DNA of 64,000 nt. It comes from Fusibacter sp. 3D3 (GTDB taxonomy: Bacteria; Bacillota; Clostridia; Peptostreptococcales; Acidaminobacteraceae). A program made the position numbers and the translations under genes. The notes beneath the pieces are model-generated. The model saw nothing but the letters and a program-made list of their open reading frames with translations. It searched no databases and was not told where the DNA came from. The DNA is taken from NCBI RefSeq assembly GCF_001748365.1, contig NZ_BDHH01000004.1, forward strand, positions 163,174 to 227,173, in the 5' to 3' direction. This document shows positions 7,197-16,601 of the stretch, in pieces. Within the stretch, counting starts at the first letter, position 1, and each line of letters opens with the position of its first letter.

Positions 7197-9092
7197 CTAA
7201 AGTAAAATTCTGTAATCCTCTATTTTTTTAGTGATCTTCTGATGATCTAAATATTCTAAAATTGGAAGTGCATATTTTCTAGAGGTTCCCAGCATATCTC
7301 TGCATTCGCCCAGAGTCATTTTCCCATTTTCACGAATATAAGTTTTTATTTTCAAAAGTGCTTCTTCAAACCTTTTCTGATGCAAACAAATATTGGCATC
7401 TATTTTAACTAAAATAGAACGGTCAATTAAGGTTTGAATCAATAAGTGCCCCTTAAGGCCCTTCGGACAGGTTTGGATAAGCGCATCTATATAAGGTGGC
7501 ATAAAGGCACTTTCTTCGTATTGCCTTTCAATCATCTCCAGATACTTTTTTTCTTCAAGGGTAAACGTGATTTCAAATCCCGCGAGCGCAACAATATTCT
7601 GATTGACCTCAATGACTTTTTCATTTACAAAATATTGAATTAAAGGCGTCGAAAGTTTCCCAACCTCTGACTTAAATACGCGGCTTCTAAATTCTTCTTT
7701 CCCTATGCCCGTCTTAAGGGCATTCTTTTGATGATACTGCATCAAAACAGTTGTTAGCGTTTGTCTCAGTTCATCTATAAAATCCATATGGACATAGACC
7801 TGTTCAGAAATTTGAACGATGAGCTCTTCTTTAAGCAGGCTCTCAAGCCCTTGCTGTAATTCAGACTTTTCTTTTCCCAACTGAATGGCTATGAAATCAA
7901 TGGGTTGTAACATTTTGCTATATTGCTTTATGGTCTGCTCTAGAATAGACTCAAGTTCACCCGTATCTTTGACATACAAAGCTTCAAGAACATCTGCTCT
8001 ATAACGCTTATGCTTATAGGGATTGGCATCTAGAACAACGCCACCACCGATGGTATCCACAGGTGAATAAAACCGTAATACAAAGTGATCTCCTGCCTTT
8101 ACAGCCACTTCTTCTTCTAGTCTAAGTTGTGCGTACGTGTGCTCGCCCTCTTTTAGCGTTTCGTTTTCAAGTAAAATTACACGTCCGATTACTTCGCCTG
8201 TACCATGGTGAAATCTAATACGCGCCCTGTTTTTAAGTGCTCTGGGCATATCGTGAAGTAAACTCAATTTGACATCAAGCAACATCGTCACATACATGGA
8301 ATCTGGTTTCGCAAGGACATCCCCTCTGTGAATCTCACTTGTTTTCACATTGGCTAAATTGACGGCAACCCTTTGACCTGCATAGGATTTCTCAACATTT
8401 TTACCATGCATTTGAATGTTTTTGATCTTTGAAAGTTTCTTATAAGGGTAAATGCTCAAAACATCTCCCACTGTTAAAGTACCTTCTACCTGCGTGCCTG
8501 TAATAACCGTTCCAAATCCATCCACAGTGAAAACCCGGTCTATCGGAATTCGAACCGATGCGCTTATATCCTTTGGCCTGATCTCGCGAGTCATTTTATT
8601 GATTTCTTGCTTTAAGGTATCTATACCGATGCCCTTTATTGCAGATACAGGTACAATAGGGGCATCCTCTAAAAAGGTGCCTGTCACATAAGTTCGGATA
8701 TCCCCTTGAATCATTTCGAGCCAATCTTCATCCACCAAGTCCCTCTTTGTCAAAACGATAATGCCCTTTTTAATCTGTAAAATAGAAAGAATATTCAAGT
8801 GCTCCTGTGTTTGAGGCATGATGCCCTCATCAGCGGCAATTACCAATAAAACCATGTCAATGCCGCCGACGCCCGCGAGCATATTTTTTATGAATTTTTC
8901 ATGACCAGGAACATCTATAATTCCAGCGCGTTCACCATCAGTCAAATCCAAGTAGGCAAATCCTAAATCTATAGTAATGCCCCTCTTTTTCTCTTCTTTC
9001 AATCGATCCGTCTCAATGCCAGTGAGTGCACGTATTAAAGCTGTTTTACCATGATCTATATGACCTGCCGTTCCGATAATGATATTTTTCAC
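7197..9092 (-). CDS. selB: Selenocysteine-specific elongation factor SelB
   Basis: 631 residues from the GTG at 9092, preceded by AGAGGT inside the end of selA; an in-frame ATG at 9122 would overlap selA by 28 bases and lacks such a site. SelB delivers Sec-tRNA to UGA codons marked by a SECIS hairpin. N-terminal EF-Tu-like GTPase: [14 protein letters not shown] (P-loop), [10 protein letters not shown] (G2), DVPGHEKF (G3) and TKRDLVD (G4). Domains 2 and 3 follow to about residue 360. After that come winged-helix repeats that bind the mRNA hairpin. The stop of selA is 2 bp upstream, so the pair is translationally linked. Confidence 0.96.
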   Translation of the reverse strand: MKNIIIGTAGHIDHGKTALIRALTGIETDRLKEEKKRGITIDLGFAYLDLTDGERAGIIDVPGHEKFIKNMLAGVGGIDMVLLVIAADEGIMPQTQEHLNILSILQIKKGIIVLTKRDLVDEDWLEMIQGDIRTYVTGTFLEDAPIVPVSAIKGIGIDTLKQEINKMTREIRPKDISASVRIPIDRVFTVDGFGTVITGTQVEGTLTVGDVLSIYPYKKLSKIKNIQMHGKNVEKSYAGQRVAVNLANVKTSEIHRGDVLAKPDSMYVTMLLDVKLSLLHDMPRALKNRARIRFHHGTGEVIGRVILLENETLKEGEHTYAQLRLEEEVAVKAGDHFVLRFYSPVDTIGGGVVLDANPYKHKRYRADVLEALYVKDTGELESILEQTIKQYSKMLQPIDFIAIQLGKEKSELQQGLESLLKEELIVQISEQVYVHMDFIDELRQTLTTVLMQYHQKNALKTGIGKEEFRSRVFKSEVGKLSTPLIQYFVNEKVIEVNQNIVALAGFEITFTLEEKKYLEMIERQYEESAFMPPYIDALIQTCPKGLKGHLLIQTLIDRSILVKIDANICLHQKRFEEALLKIKTYIRENGKMTLGECRDMLGTSRKYALPILEYLDHQKITKKIEDYRILL

Positions 9093-9094
9093 AT

Positions 9095-10525
9095 CTATAC
9101 CTCTTGGTTTTTTAAAATCCATTTGATTTCATTTGATATATATTCAAAATCGTGCGCATCAATCGTTCTGACATCCAATAGTATATGATCCTTTTGAATT
9201 CTGACGATAATTGGCGTTTGAGCTTGCCTCAAAGCGATTTCCAATTGCTTTACGGAAAGGTCCATAGGTTTGAGCTTAACAAGCACTGTTGGCAACTCCT
9301 GAAGAGGCATAGAGCCTCCCCCCACCTGAGAATTGCCTTCTTCAAGAGAGATATGACACATTTCATTTTGATCTGAGCACAAAGTGCACAATCGCGTTGC
9401 TTTTTCTCGAATCACTTCTATTGGCAGCGTCATCATCGCAAGTAATGGAATCTGAGTCATCACTTTTTCTGTGTCAAAATAAAGTCTAAGCGTTGCCTCA
9501 AGTGCCGCCAAAGTCAATTTATCTACTCTAAAAGCTCTTGTTAACGGATTGAGCTTCATTTTTTCGATGAATGATTTTTTGCCAATAATGATGCCCGCTT
9601 GTGGTCCCCCTAAGAGTTTATCCCCACTAAAACAGATGATATCCGCGCCAGAAGCCACACTATCGCGAACCGTCATCTCGCCTTCAATCCCAAATTTGGC
9701 AAAATCAATTAAAGCACCACTTCCCAGATCATGAATAACGGGAATATCATACGTTCTCCCCAGCACCGCCAATTCATCTAAAGCCACTTCTTCTGTAAAC
9801 CCTAAGATGCGATAATTGCTAGTGTGCACTTTTAAGAGCGCACCTGTTTCACCCGATACAATGGCCCTTTCATAATCATAGAAATGCGTTTTATTGGTTG
9901 TGCCCACTTCCACTAAGCGAGCACCACTTTGCGCCATAATTTCAGGGATTCGAAATGAACCGCCGATCTCAACCAATTCTCCCCGTGATACGATGACATC
10001 CCTCCCTTTACCCAAAGTACTCAGTATGAGTAAAACTGCCGCTGCATTGTTATTGACCACCATTGCAGATTCAGCACCCGTAAGCTTTGTGAGAATATCT
10101 GCCACATGATCATATCGTGAGCCTCTTTTCCCCGTTAAACTATTGTACTCTAGAGTTGAATAGTTTTCTGCGATTTCCCAAACACTTTCTTTGATCTCAC
10201 CATAAAGGGGCGCTCTTCCAAGATTGGTGTGTAAAATAACGCCTGTGGCGTTGATGACACGCTTTAAATGCATTGCATTAGACTTATAAATCTCTTGGAT
10301 CACATCTTCTATAATACATTCTATATCTACGTTAACGATTGTGTCTGATGTGTCTGCCCTATCTGCTATCGTTAAAATTTCAGTTCTTCTTTGATCGATG
10401 ATTTTTCTTATGGCGTCCATGATCACTTGTCGACTGCTAACAGACATCATTGCAACTATTTTTTTATGATTAGCGACATCATCCACTCTGGGAATTGATC
10501 TCAATAACACCTGTTTAGTTTGCAT
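9095..10525 (-). CDS. selA: L-seryl-tRNA(Sec) selenium transferase
   Basis: 476 residues from the ATG at 10525, with AGGGG seven bases upstream; a GTG two codons earlier is too close to the ribosome site. This PLP enzyme converts Ser-tRNA(Sec) to Sec-tRNA(Sec) with selenophosphate. It has the usual N-terminal helical tRNA-binding part, then INATGVILHTNLGRAPL, and the PLP lysine in FSGDKLLGGPQAG near residue 303. Length is normal. It precedes selB and tRNA-Sec; the selenophosphate synthetase selD is not in this window. Confidence 0.96.
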   Translation of the reverse strand: MQTKQVLLRSIPRVDDVANHKKIVAMMSVSSRQVIMDAIRKIIDQRRTEILTIADRADTSDTIVNVDIECIIEDVIQEIYKSNAMHLKRVINATGVILHTNLGRAPLYGEIKESVWEIAENYSTLEYNSLTGKRGSRYDHVADILTKLTGAESAMVVNNNAAAVLLILSTLGKGRDVIVSRGELVEIGGSFRIPEIMAQSGARLVEVGTTNKTHFYDYERAIVSGETGALLKVHTSNYRILGFTEEVALDELAVLGRTYDIPVIHDLGSGALIDFAKFGIEGEMTVRDSVASGADIICFSGDKLLGGPQAGIIIGKKSFIEKMKLNPLTRAFRVDKLTLAALEATLRLYFDTEKVMTQIPLLAMMTLPIEVIREKATRLCTLCSDQNEMCHISLEEGNSQVGGGSMPLQELPTVLVKLKPMDLSVKQLEIALRQAQTPIIVRIQKDHILLDVRTIDAHDFEYISNEIKWILKNQEV

Positions 10526-10578
10526 TGTCACACCCCTAATCTTTTATTCTGAATGATCTATCATTCACTTCTATCTTA

Positions 10579-11262
10579 CTACAAGAAATGGATCAAATCA
10601 AAATCATTGAGGTATAAATCTATCATAAGCATTTTTCTTTGAAGTAAATCCCCTCTGTTTAATAAGAGCTTTATGACTTCACTCACCTGCATAGATGCCA
10701 CAAGCGCCGGTGTAAAAGAGGGATTTCCAAGTGTTTGTTCACCACCTCTACCCTCATGAGATTTGTAAATTTGGTCTAACGTATCCTCTCCAGGCATTAT
10801 GGTGCACACCTGAGCATACCAGCCCGCAATTGCACCATAGACCAGTGGTATTCCGAGTGCTTTTGCCGTCTTTTGGAGCATAAATCTCACTTCAATGCCA
10901 TCTGTAGCATCCACAATCACATCATGATGTTTTAAAAGTGCCATGGCATTTTCTGCTGTCAAATAATGTTCAACAGGGATAACGACCACTTCTGAATTGA
11001 CCGCTGCCATTCTTTGTTTGGCTTCAAAAGCTTTGCTTTGATCGAGGTTATCCTCTAGCGAGAGCAGCTGCCTGTTGAGATTAGTCTCGTCAAATGTATC
11101 GCCATCAATAGCAGTGAGCTGACCAATGCCCAGTCTCCCAAGCATTTCTATGACATATCCACCAAGTCCACCACAACCCACAATGCACACTTTTTTAGAC
11201 CTCAAGAGATCACATTCTGTTTGAGATAGCATTTCTCTGTTTTTTTGATAACGATCCATCAT
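10579..11262 (-). CDS. MoeB/ThiF/HesA-type adenylyltransferase
   Basis: About 227 residues. The ATG at 11262 overlaps the stop of the MoaD-like gene (TGATG) and has GGAGG six bases upstream. It has the nucleotide-binding VCIVGCGGLGGYVIEMLGRLG, the metal and substrate residues DGDTFDETNLNRQ, and VVDATDG, as in E1-like enzymes that adenylate the C-terminal glycines of sulfur-carrier proteins. The short form without a rhodanese domain suggests sulfur is supplied by another protein. Being fused in transcription to a MoaD-like carrier in a tungsten-AOR operon, it most likely activates that carrier for pterin dithiolene formation. A ThiF or HesA role elsewhere is possible. Confidence 0.85.
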   Translation of the reverse strand: MMDRYQKNREMLSQTECDLLRSKKVCIVGCGGLGGYVIEMLGRLGIGQLTAIDGDTFDETNLNRQLLSLEDNLDQSKAFEAKQRMAAVNSEVVVIPVEHYLTAENAMALLKHHDVIVDATDGIEVRFMLQKTAKALGIPLVYGAIAGWYAQVCTIMPGEDTLDQIYKSHEGRGGEQTLGNPSFTPALVASMQVSEVIKLLLNRGDLLQRKMLMIDLYLNDFDLIHFL

Positions 11263-11486
11263 CAACCACCTCCTACTGGTGGGAATAGGGAAACCACATC
11301 TGTTTTTTCTAAAACACGATCCAAAGCGCCATCTCTTCCATTGATGAGTAGAATCGCCACATCTTCTTTCTTTATGTTGAGTTGATCTATGATCATCTGA
11401 GTCGTCGGATGATCGTCAAGAGAGATCATGAGTTCTTTTCCACGCCCTTCTCGCAACGTTGCAAATAATCTTACCTTTATTTCCAT
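11262..11486 (-). CDS. moaD: MoaD/ThiS-type sulfur carrier protein
   Basis: About 74 residues from the ATG at 11486 (a GTG three codons earlier is possible but sits on the ribosome site). Beta-grasp fold with VRLFATLREGRGKEL at the start and the diagnostic C-terminal GG tail after SLFPPV. As small subunit of molybdopterin synthase it would carry thiocarboxylate sulfur to precursor Z. Overlaps by one base the MoeB-like gene that should adenylate it. The partner large subunit, moaE, is not seen in this window. Confidence 0.88.
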   Translation of the reverse strand: MEIKVRLFATLREGRGKELMISLDDHPTTQMIIDQLNIKKEDVAILLINGRDGALDRVLEKTDVVSLFPPVGGG

Positions 11487-11572
11487 TTTATACACACCTC
11501 ACTTTGAAATCCATAGTGCTCGTCAAGATACGCCTATAAACTTTTGACACGCCAGCTTTTGACACTTCAACT

Positions 11573-12613
11573 TTAGATACAATACACTAAATTTCTAACC
11601 CACAGGCAATCTCCACAAGAAGGGGCGTTTCCATAGCAATCTCCATAAGTGTCATTCACCATGTCGCACCCATCGACTAGGTCACAATCTGTACAAGATG
11701 GATAATGATTGTTATAAACCATATGACGATAGTCTGTATACGCTTTTGAATGCCATATTTTTTCTAATCCCGCCTCTAATACATTTCCAAAAGTATGGGC
11801 TTGTATGGTCTTTAAGCGTCCAAAAACAACCTCTGTCCCGCTGTGCGCAAATCGATAGCAAGGTGCTATATCGCCACGTGCATTGATGACTAGGGTATCA
11901 TTGTCCACAAAACGACATCGCCGTTCTGTTTTTAATCGATTTTCAGAAAGCCTAACTGCAAGTCCTCTTCCAATGGCATAGGTCCGAATTTGATTATAAT
12001 ACGCGTTCATATAAGCATTAGTCTCTAAAGCATATAAGCAAAGCGCACTATCTTCTAGGCTAACAGGTAAAATATTCGAAATTATCAGTTGAGAAACACC
12101 GTATTTGCTTGCTAAATCTATAATGCCAAAGACATCTTCTTTATTCGTCTCCGATAAAACCATTTGAAAAATCAATTGAAGTGAGTCGTTTAATTTACTT
12201 TTCTTAAGTTCATTAATTAAACGCACTTGTTCCAAAACGGTTTCTAAATGAATCCCTCTAATTTCGTAAAAATTTTGAGCAAGACCATCTATTGAAATCA
12301 CCAATTGATCCACATGTTCTACGATGGCTTCTCTGATCGGTGCTGTTAAACTCACACCGTTTGTCGTCAAACTCACTTTATAAGGTTTAAGCCGCTTTAA
12401 AACCTCTATGATTTGAGGGTGAATAGAAGGCTCTCCAATTCCCCCCACAACAATCTCCTCTATACTTTCAATCCCTTCAATTTGATTTAATATCGTTTCA
12501 ACCATCAGTTTTGGCATATGCTGAGTCTGCTCATGCCATGAATGTCGATAACACATCGTGCAGTTCAGATTGCAGGCATCTGTAAGCTCCAAGCAAACCT
12601 TCTTTATTGACAT
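11573..12613 (-). CDS. Tungsten oxidoreductase radical SAM maturase
   Basis: 346 residues, ATG preceded by GGGAGGG. Radical SAM core with CX3CX2C at Cys14, Cys18 and Cys21 (TDACNLNCTMC), GGIGEPSIHP and LTTNG segments. It has a SPASM-like C-terminal domain rich in cysteine (CRFVDND to DCLWVRNL) able to bind auxiliary Fe-S clusters. This domain set directly after an AOR gene is the tungsten-cofactor oxidoreductase maturase family; the exact reaction is not settled but it is thought to modify or assemble the pterin cofactor. A hairpin at 12664-12690 separates it from AOR and may lower its expression relative to the enzyme. Confidence 0.87.
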   Translation of the reverse strand: MSIKKVCLELTDACNLNCTMCYRHSWHEQTQHMPKLMVETILNQIEGIESIEEIVVGGIGEPSIHPQIIEVLKRLKPYKVSLTTNGVSLTAPIREAIVEHVDQLVISIDGLAQNFYEIRGIHLETVLEQVRLINELKKSKLNDSLQLIFQMVLSETNKEDVFGIIDLASKYGVSQLIISNILPVSLEDSALCLYALETNAYMNAYYNQIRTYAIGRGLAVRLSENRLKTERRCRFVDNDTLVINARGDIAPCYRFAHSGTEVVFGRLKTIQAHTFGNVLEAGLEKIWHSKAYTDYRHMVYNNHYPSCTDCDLVDGCDMVNDTYGDCYGNAPSCGDCLWVRNLVYCI

Positions 12614-12663
12614 TTAGCCCTCCCCATCTCCTATGAATACCTTGACAAGATTTGTTCTTTATG

Positions 12664-12690
12664 CAAGAAAAGGAGCCCGAAAGGGCCCCT
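12664..12690 (-). terminator. Hairpin between AOR and maturase
   Basis: Minus strand GGGGCCC TTTC GGGCTCC followed by TTTTC. The T-run is short, so partial termination (differential expression) is likelier than a full stop. Confidence 0.65.
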
Positions 12691-12701
12691 TATTGCAAGC
12701 A

Positions 12702-14492
12702 TTAAAGTCCTAAAACATCCTTGCGTGCTTGTGTTGGAATGCCATCTGCACCCCAGCCTCTCAATTCATAGTATTCAGGTAAAAGCTCAGATAATCTAGC
12801 GACATTGCCTTTAGATGGTCCGTCTTCGATTGGGTCTTCTAAAAGTCTCTTAGGAAGTGTATCCTGTGATGAGTCAATCCCTGCAGCTAAGTTGAAGATT
12901 CTTTCGATGTTCCAGATACGCTCGCCTGCTAAAAGGATATCTTCAGCTGTCCACTCTGTCCCGATAACCCCATTGATCATAGACGCATAGTCTCCTGCAC
13001 CCATAGCAAATGAAGTAAATAGACAAAGACCAGAAGCATCAATAAACGCTGTTAAGTCTTGGAATATTTTAACCCAACCCGCTTTGCCTTCTAAAGTAAA
13101 ACGATCTAATTTTTCAGGTAATCCTAAGATTTCAGGTGAAATCATATACCCTCTAACGTGACAACCGCCTCTATTGGAAGTCGCATACTGTAAGCCTTGA
13201 CCCTGAATGCCCCTTGGATCATACGCTGGTAGTTCTTGCTTTTTAACCGTCATTGAGAGCTCTGGAACGCCATAAGAGTCTGCAAGACGATAAGAACCAT
13301 CCGCCATTTTATCTCCAAAGCCTTCTCTCATACCCATGCGCTTCGTCCATTCCACAACGGCTTCATTGTTTCCGAATTCAAGCGATAAACCATCGAGTTC
13401 AGAATCTTTGATATACCCTTTTTGATAGAGTTCCATCGCTGCTGCAATCGTTGCACCCGCAGTGATCGTATCTAATCCCATTTCATTACACCAATGGTTG
13501 GCTTTAATTACCGAGCCCATATCGGACACGCCACAGTCTCCACCAAATGCCCAAATAGTTTCGTACTCTGGACCGCCACCCTCGATATCATCCACTTTAC
13601 AGTATCTACCGCAAGCGATTGGACATCTATAGCAAGGATCTTTCCTAACCAAGTACTTTTCTGTAAGCGTCTCTCCACTGAGTTCTTCAGCTCTATCAAA
13701 CTGAGAAGTTTGGAAGTTGTTCACTGGGAAAACACCGTTTTCATTGATAATATTCACAAGTACCGCTGTGCCATAAGTCGGTAATCCCTGTCCTGTAACA
13801 CCATTTTCTCTAATTTTCGCATTACAATCTTTAACCACTTCTTTTAAAATTTCAGCGTCAGCAACTTCAACTTTTTTAGAACCTCTCACTGTGATCGCCT
13901 TGAGGTTTTTAGAGCCCATTACAGCACCTACGCCTGACCGCCCCGCCGCTCTATCCTTATCGTTCATGATCGCTGCCATCTTAGAAAGTTTTTCACCAGC
14001 AGGTCCAATGGTGAGTACTCTAGACTTTTCAGGCACTTCATTTTTCAAGATATCCGTGGTTTCAGAAACGACCTTGCCCCAAATATGGGCAGCATCTCTG
14101 ATTTCAACTTTCTCATCTTCAATCATAAGATAAACTGGTTTTTCTGATTTACCCTCAACGATAATGGCATCATAACCTGCAAACTTTAATTCTGGTCCCC
14201 AGTAGCCACCAGAGTTTGAAGAAGCTATTGTGCCTGTAAGTGGTGATTTAGTAATGACCATATACCTGCCACCAGTAGGCGTTGGTGTGCCTGTGAGAGG
14301 ACCGGTGACAATAAATAATTTGTTGGCTTCACTTAGAGCATCCACATTAGGAGAAACTTCATCCACGAACATCTTTGTTCCAAGGCCTCTACCCCCAACG
14401 AATTTTTTTGCTTTTGCTTCATCAAGTGCTTCCACAGTACAAACACCTTTTGTTAAATTAACTCTTAATACTTGACCTTGATAACCGTACAT
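12702..14492 (-). CDS. aor: Tungsten-dependent aldehyde:ferredoxin oxidoreductase
   Basis: 596 residues from the ATG at 14492 (AAAGGAGG seven bases upstream). It oxidises aldehydes to acids with ferredoxin, or the reverse, using a tungsten bis-pterin and one 4Fe-4S cluster. The AOR N domain begins GYQGQVLRVNL, with the pterin-binding stretch FVGGRGLGTKMF. The cluster cysteines are Cys287, Cys290 and Cys294 (DPCYRCPIACGRYC), close to the positions in Pyrococcus AOR, and the fourth is in the C-terminal ASGLCLFTSF. GAGRSGVGAVMGSKNLKAI-like sequence is present in the form RAAGRSGVGAVMGSKNLKA. It sits among tungstate uptake, pterin synthesis and a dedicated maturase, which supports tungsten rather than molybdenum. 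Confidence 0.94.
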   Translation of the reverse strand: MYGYQGQVLRVNLTKGVCTVEALDEAKAKKFVGGRGLGTKMFVDEVSPNVDALSEANKLFIVTGPLTGTPTPTGGRYMVITKSPLTGTIASSNSGGYWGPELKFAGYDAIIVEGKSEKPVYLMIEDEKVEIRDAAHIWGKVVSETTDILKNEVPEKSRVLTIGPAGEKLSKMAAIMNDKDRAAGRSGVGAVMGSKNLKAITVRGSKKVEVADAEILKEVVKDCNAKIRENGVTGQGLPTYGTAVLVNIINENGVFPVNNFQTSQFDRAEELSGETLTEKYLVRKDPCYRCPIACGRYCKVDDIEGGGPEYETIWAFGGDCGVSDMGSVIKANHWCNEMGLDTITAGATIAAAMELYQKGYIKDSELDGLSLEFGNNEAVVEWTKRMGMREGFGDKMADGSYRLADSYGVPELSMTVKKQELPAYDPRGIQGQGLQYATSNRGGCHVRGYMISPEILGLPEKLDRFTLEGKAGWVKIFQDLTAFIDASGLCLFTSFAMGAGDYASMINGVIGTEWTAEDILLAGERIWNIERIFNLAAGIDSSQDTLPKRLLEDPIEDGPSKGNVARLSELLPEYYELRGWGADGIPTQARKDVLGL

Positions 14493-14679
14493 AAATAGCC
14501 TCCTTTTAAATTTGGCGCAATGCATTGCACTGCTTATAAATGTGACATTTATTCCAAATCCTTTCCAAATATCGGGAGGCATCACGGTTTCCCATTCTAC
14601 CCATTGGTCAAAAATCATGGCACTTGGCTTTAGATGTTTTGACTCGGATTTTGGTACCTATTGCGTTAAACTCTTTTTC
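14493..14679 (-). promoter_or_regulatory. 187-nt structured leader before AOR, possible Moco/Tuco riboswitch
   Basis: All other junctions between tupA and MOSC are tight, but here there is a long untranslated stretch. On the minus strand it can form GTCAAAA/TTTTTGAC. An outer helix can form between CCAAAATCC and GGATTTGG, and CCTCCCG with TTGGAAAGG lies near the 3' side. This layout recalls the molybdenum/tungsten cofactor RNA motif found before AOR and moa genes, but I cannot match it confidently from memory. It may simply be a spacer or hold an internal promoter. Confidence 0.3.
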
Positions 14680-15144
14680 TTACGCCATCACACCTAAATC
14701 ATTCAGTATGATAATTTCATCGCCTGGTTTCACGATTCCAGTCTTTAGCACCCTTGTAAAAATACCTTCTTTGGGCATGATACATTGACCGACTTGAACT
14801 TTTATAGCACAGCCATGATGGCATTCTTTACCGATTTGAGTCACTTCATGTATCGTTTCACCGATCATTAACTTTGTACCCACAGGGAGCTTATATAAAC
14901 AAATCCCTTCTGTGGTAAGGTTTTCAGCAAACTTGCCGCTACATAAACCTTCAACACCCATTTGAGTCATTTTATTCACACTCTCTTGCCCTAACAAGCT
15001 CACTTGTCTATGCCATTTGCCCGCATGTGCATCTCCGACTAGACCATGGCCTTCTCTGAATTCACCTGCTGAAATCGTGTCCTTAACGACACCCTTTTCC
15101 ACGCTTATGTTAACGGCAAGGACCTTGCCCTTAGCTTTCGTCAT
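14680..15144 (-). CDS. MOSC domain protein
   Basis: 154 residues. MOSC domains (from MoCo sulfurase C-terminal) bind the pterin cofactor or carry sulfur for it. Visible features are [21 protein letters not shown], shown in part here as [18 protein letters not shown], then [12 protein letters not shown] and the cysteine-bearing [15 protein letters not shown]. This stand-alone type is regularly next to moaC in clostridia. The start overlaps the end of moaC by 4 bp (ATGA). Its precise step in cofactor maturation is unknown. Confidence 0.88.
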   Translation of the reverse strand: MTKAKGKVLAVNISVEKGVVKDTISAGEFREGHGLVGDAHAGKWHRQVSLLGQESVNKMTQMGVEGLCSGKFAENLTTEGICLYKLPVGTKLMIGETIHEVTQIGKECHHGCAIKVQVGQCIMPKEGIFTRVLKTGIVKPGDEIIILNDLGVMA

Positions 15145-15620
15145 AACGCTTCCCCCGCTCTTTTATAATGTCCTGACTTGCCACCGGTTTTCTCAACAAG
15201 CCTAACATGATCAATGACCATGTCCTTATCCACTGCCTTACACATATCATAAATCGTAAGCGCTGCTATATTGACAGCCGTTAGGGCTTCCATTTCCACA
15301 CCTGTCTTTCCAAATGTTTTGACTGTCGCCTCAATCAAGATTCGATCTTCTAAGATTTCAAAGTCTAACGAAACATGTGTCAACATCAGCGGATGACACA
15401 TCGGAATCAAATCACTGGTCTTTTTTGCGCCCATAACCCCTGCGATTTGAGCGACTTGGAGCACATCTCCCTTGCTTATGGAACTCGCTTTGATCGCCTC
15501 AATCGTGGCTGGATTCATCTGAATTTCGCCTTTTGCAAAAGCAACTCTAAGCGTTTCCGCCTTTTCTGTAACTTCCACCATGTGCGCTCTGCCCTTTTCG
15601 TTAAAATGTGTAAATATCAT
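15141..15620 (-). CDS. moaC: Cyclic pyranopterin monophosphate synthase
   Basis: 159 residues, ATG with GGAGG five bases upstream. MoaC turns the MoaA product into cPMP (precursor Z). The start [17 protein letters not shown], the central [13 protein letters not shown] with the catalytic histidine, and [18 protein letters not shown] and GGKSGHYKR near the end are all classic. Follows moaA by 24 bp in the same operon. Confidence 0.97.
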   Translation of the reverse strand: MIFTHFNEKGRAHMVEVTEKAETLRVAFAKGEIQMNPATIEAIKASSISKGDVLQVAQIAGVMGAKKTSDLIPMCHPLMLTHVSLDFEILEDRILIEATVKTFGKTGVEMEALTAVNIAALTIYDMCKAVDKDMVIDHVRLVEKTGGKSGHYKRAGEAL

Positions 15621-15644
15621 GAATCCTCCTACAAGTGAGTCTCT

Positions 15645-16601
15645 TTAACCGCCAACTTGAACCATATTTCTCATCACAATATCCCCTTTTCCAATGTGAT
15701 GCTCTAAGGGTTTGTTTAAAATGGACTGCTGTATATATTCTGTTAAATCCAATTTATCGCTTAATGCTTTTTTCAAATCAAATTCTTCATCCGAATGCAG
15801 ACAATATTTTAATTTACCTTCTGAAGTCAACCGAATCCGATTGCAATTCGTACAGAATTTACATGAAATTGGGCTGATCAACCCCACCTTGCCCTTGCCA
15901 TTTGGCAGTTTATAATATTGAGCAGGTGAAGCGGGATCTTGACTGACCACGGGGATGAGCTCTGGTACCTTTTCAAGTACCACCTTGTTCGGCAAATAAT
16001 TCTTAATGGACCACTTTGCCACTTCTCCTATTGGCATGAGTTCAATAAAACGCACGTCTATGGCTTCGTCTTCTGTCATGCGGACAAAATCCACGATCTC
16101 ATCGTCATTAAAGCCCCCTATGATGACCACATTGAGTTTAATAGGGGTTAAACCCACACGCTTGGCTTCTTCGATACCGCTGAGTACAGTTTCCAGCGAA
16201 CCGCCCCGCGTCATCCTAAAATACTTTTCAGGTTTAAGGGAATCCAAACTGACATTGACGCGATCAAGTCCAGCTTCTTTAAGGGATTTCGCCATTTGTT
16301 TTAAGAGCAATCCATTTGTTGTAAGCGCAAGATCCTTAATTTCAGGATGCCGGCGAATCATTTCTATCAGAGAAACGATGCCATTTCGGACTAAGGGTTC
16401 TCCACCAGTCACTCTTATCTTATTAATGCCAAGGCTTACAAAAGCACTTACCATTTCATCAATTTCTTCTAACGATAAGATATCACTATGTTTTAGTTTT
16501 TCGACACCTTCTTCCGGCATGCAATATTGACATCTCAAGTTGCAACGATCCGTAATCGATAATCTCAAATAATTTATCTTTCTACCATAGCCATCAATCA
16601 T
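15645..16601 (-). CDS. moaA: GTP 3',8-cyclase
   Basis: 318 residues from the ATG at 16601 (GGAG six bases upstream, inside the preceding gene). A radical SAM enzyme starting molybdopterin synthesis from GTP. First cluster Cys20, Cys24 and Cys27 (TDRCNLRCQYCMPEEG); second cluster in ISCKFCTNCNRIRLTSEGK plus the downstream cysteine of LKYCLHS. The C terminus ends MVQVGG; the terminal double glycine is needed for activity in this family. Overlaps the upstream MoeA-type gene by 8 bp. Confidence 0.97.
   Translation of the reverse strand: MIDGYGRKINYLRLSITDRCNLRCQYCMPEEGVEKLKHSDILSLEEIDEMVSAFVSLGINKIRVTGGEPLVRNGIVSLIEMIRRHPEIKDLALTTNGLLLKQMAKSLKEAGLDRVNVSLDSLKPEKYFRMTRGGSLETVLSGIEEAKRVGLTPIKLNVVIIGGFNDDEIVDFVRMTEDEAIDVRFIELMPIGEVAKWSIKNYLPNKVVLEKVPELIPVVSQDPASPAQYYKLPNGKGKVGLISPISCKFCTNCNRIRLTSEGKLKYCLHSDEEFDLKKALSDKLDLTEYIQQSILNKPLEHHIGKGDIVMRNMVQVGG

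Noticed and set aside
16006-16530. 174-codon plus-strand frame opposite moaA
   Set aside because: moaA on the other strand has all catalytic motifs; the antisense frame is a composition effect.
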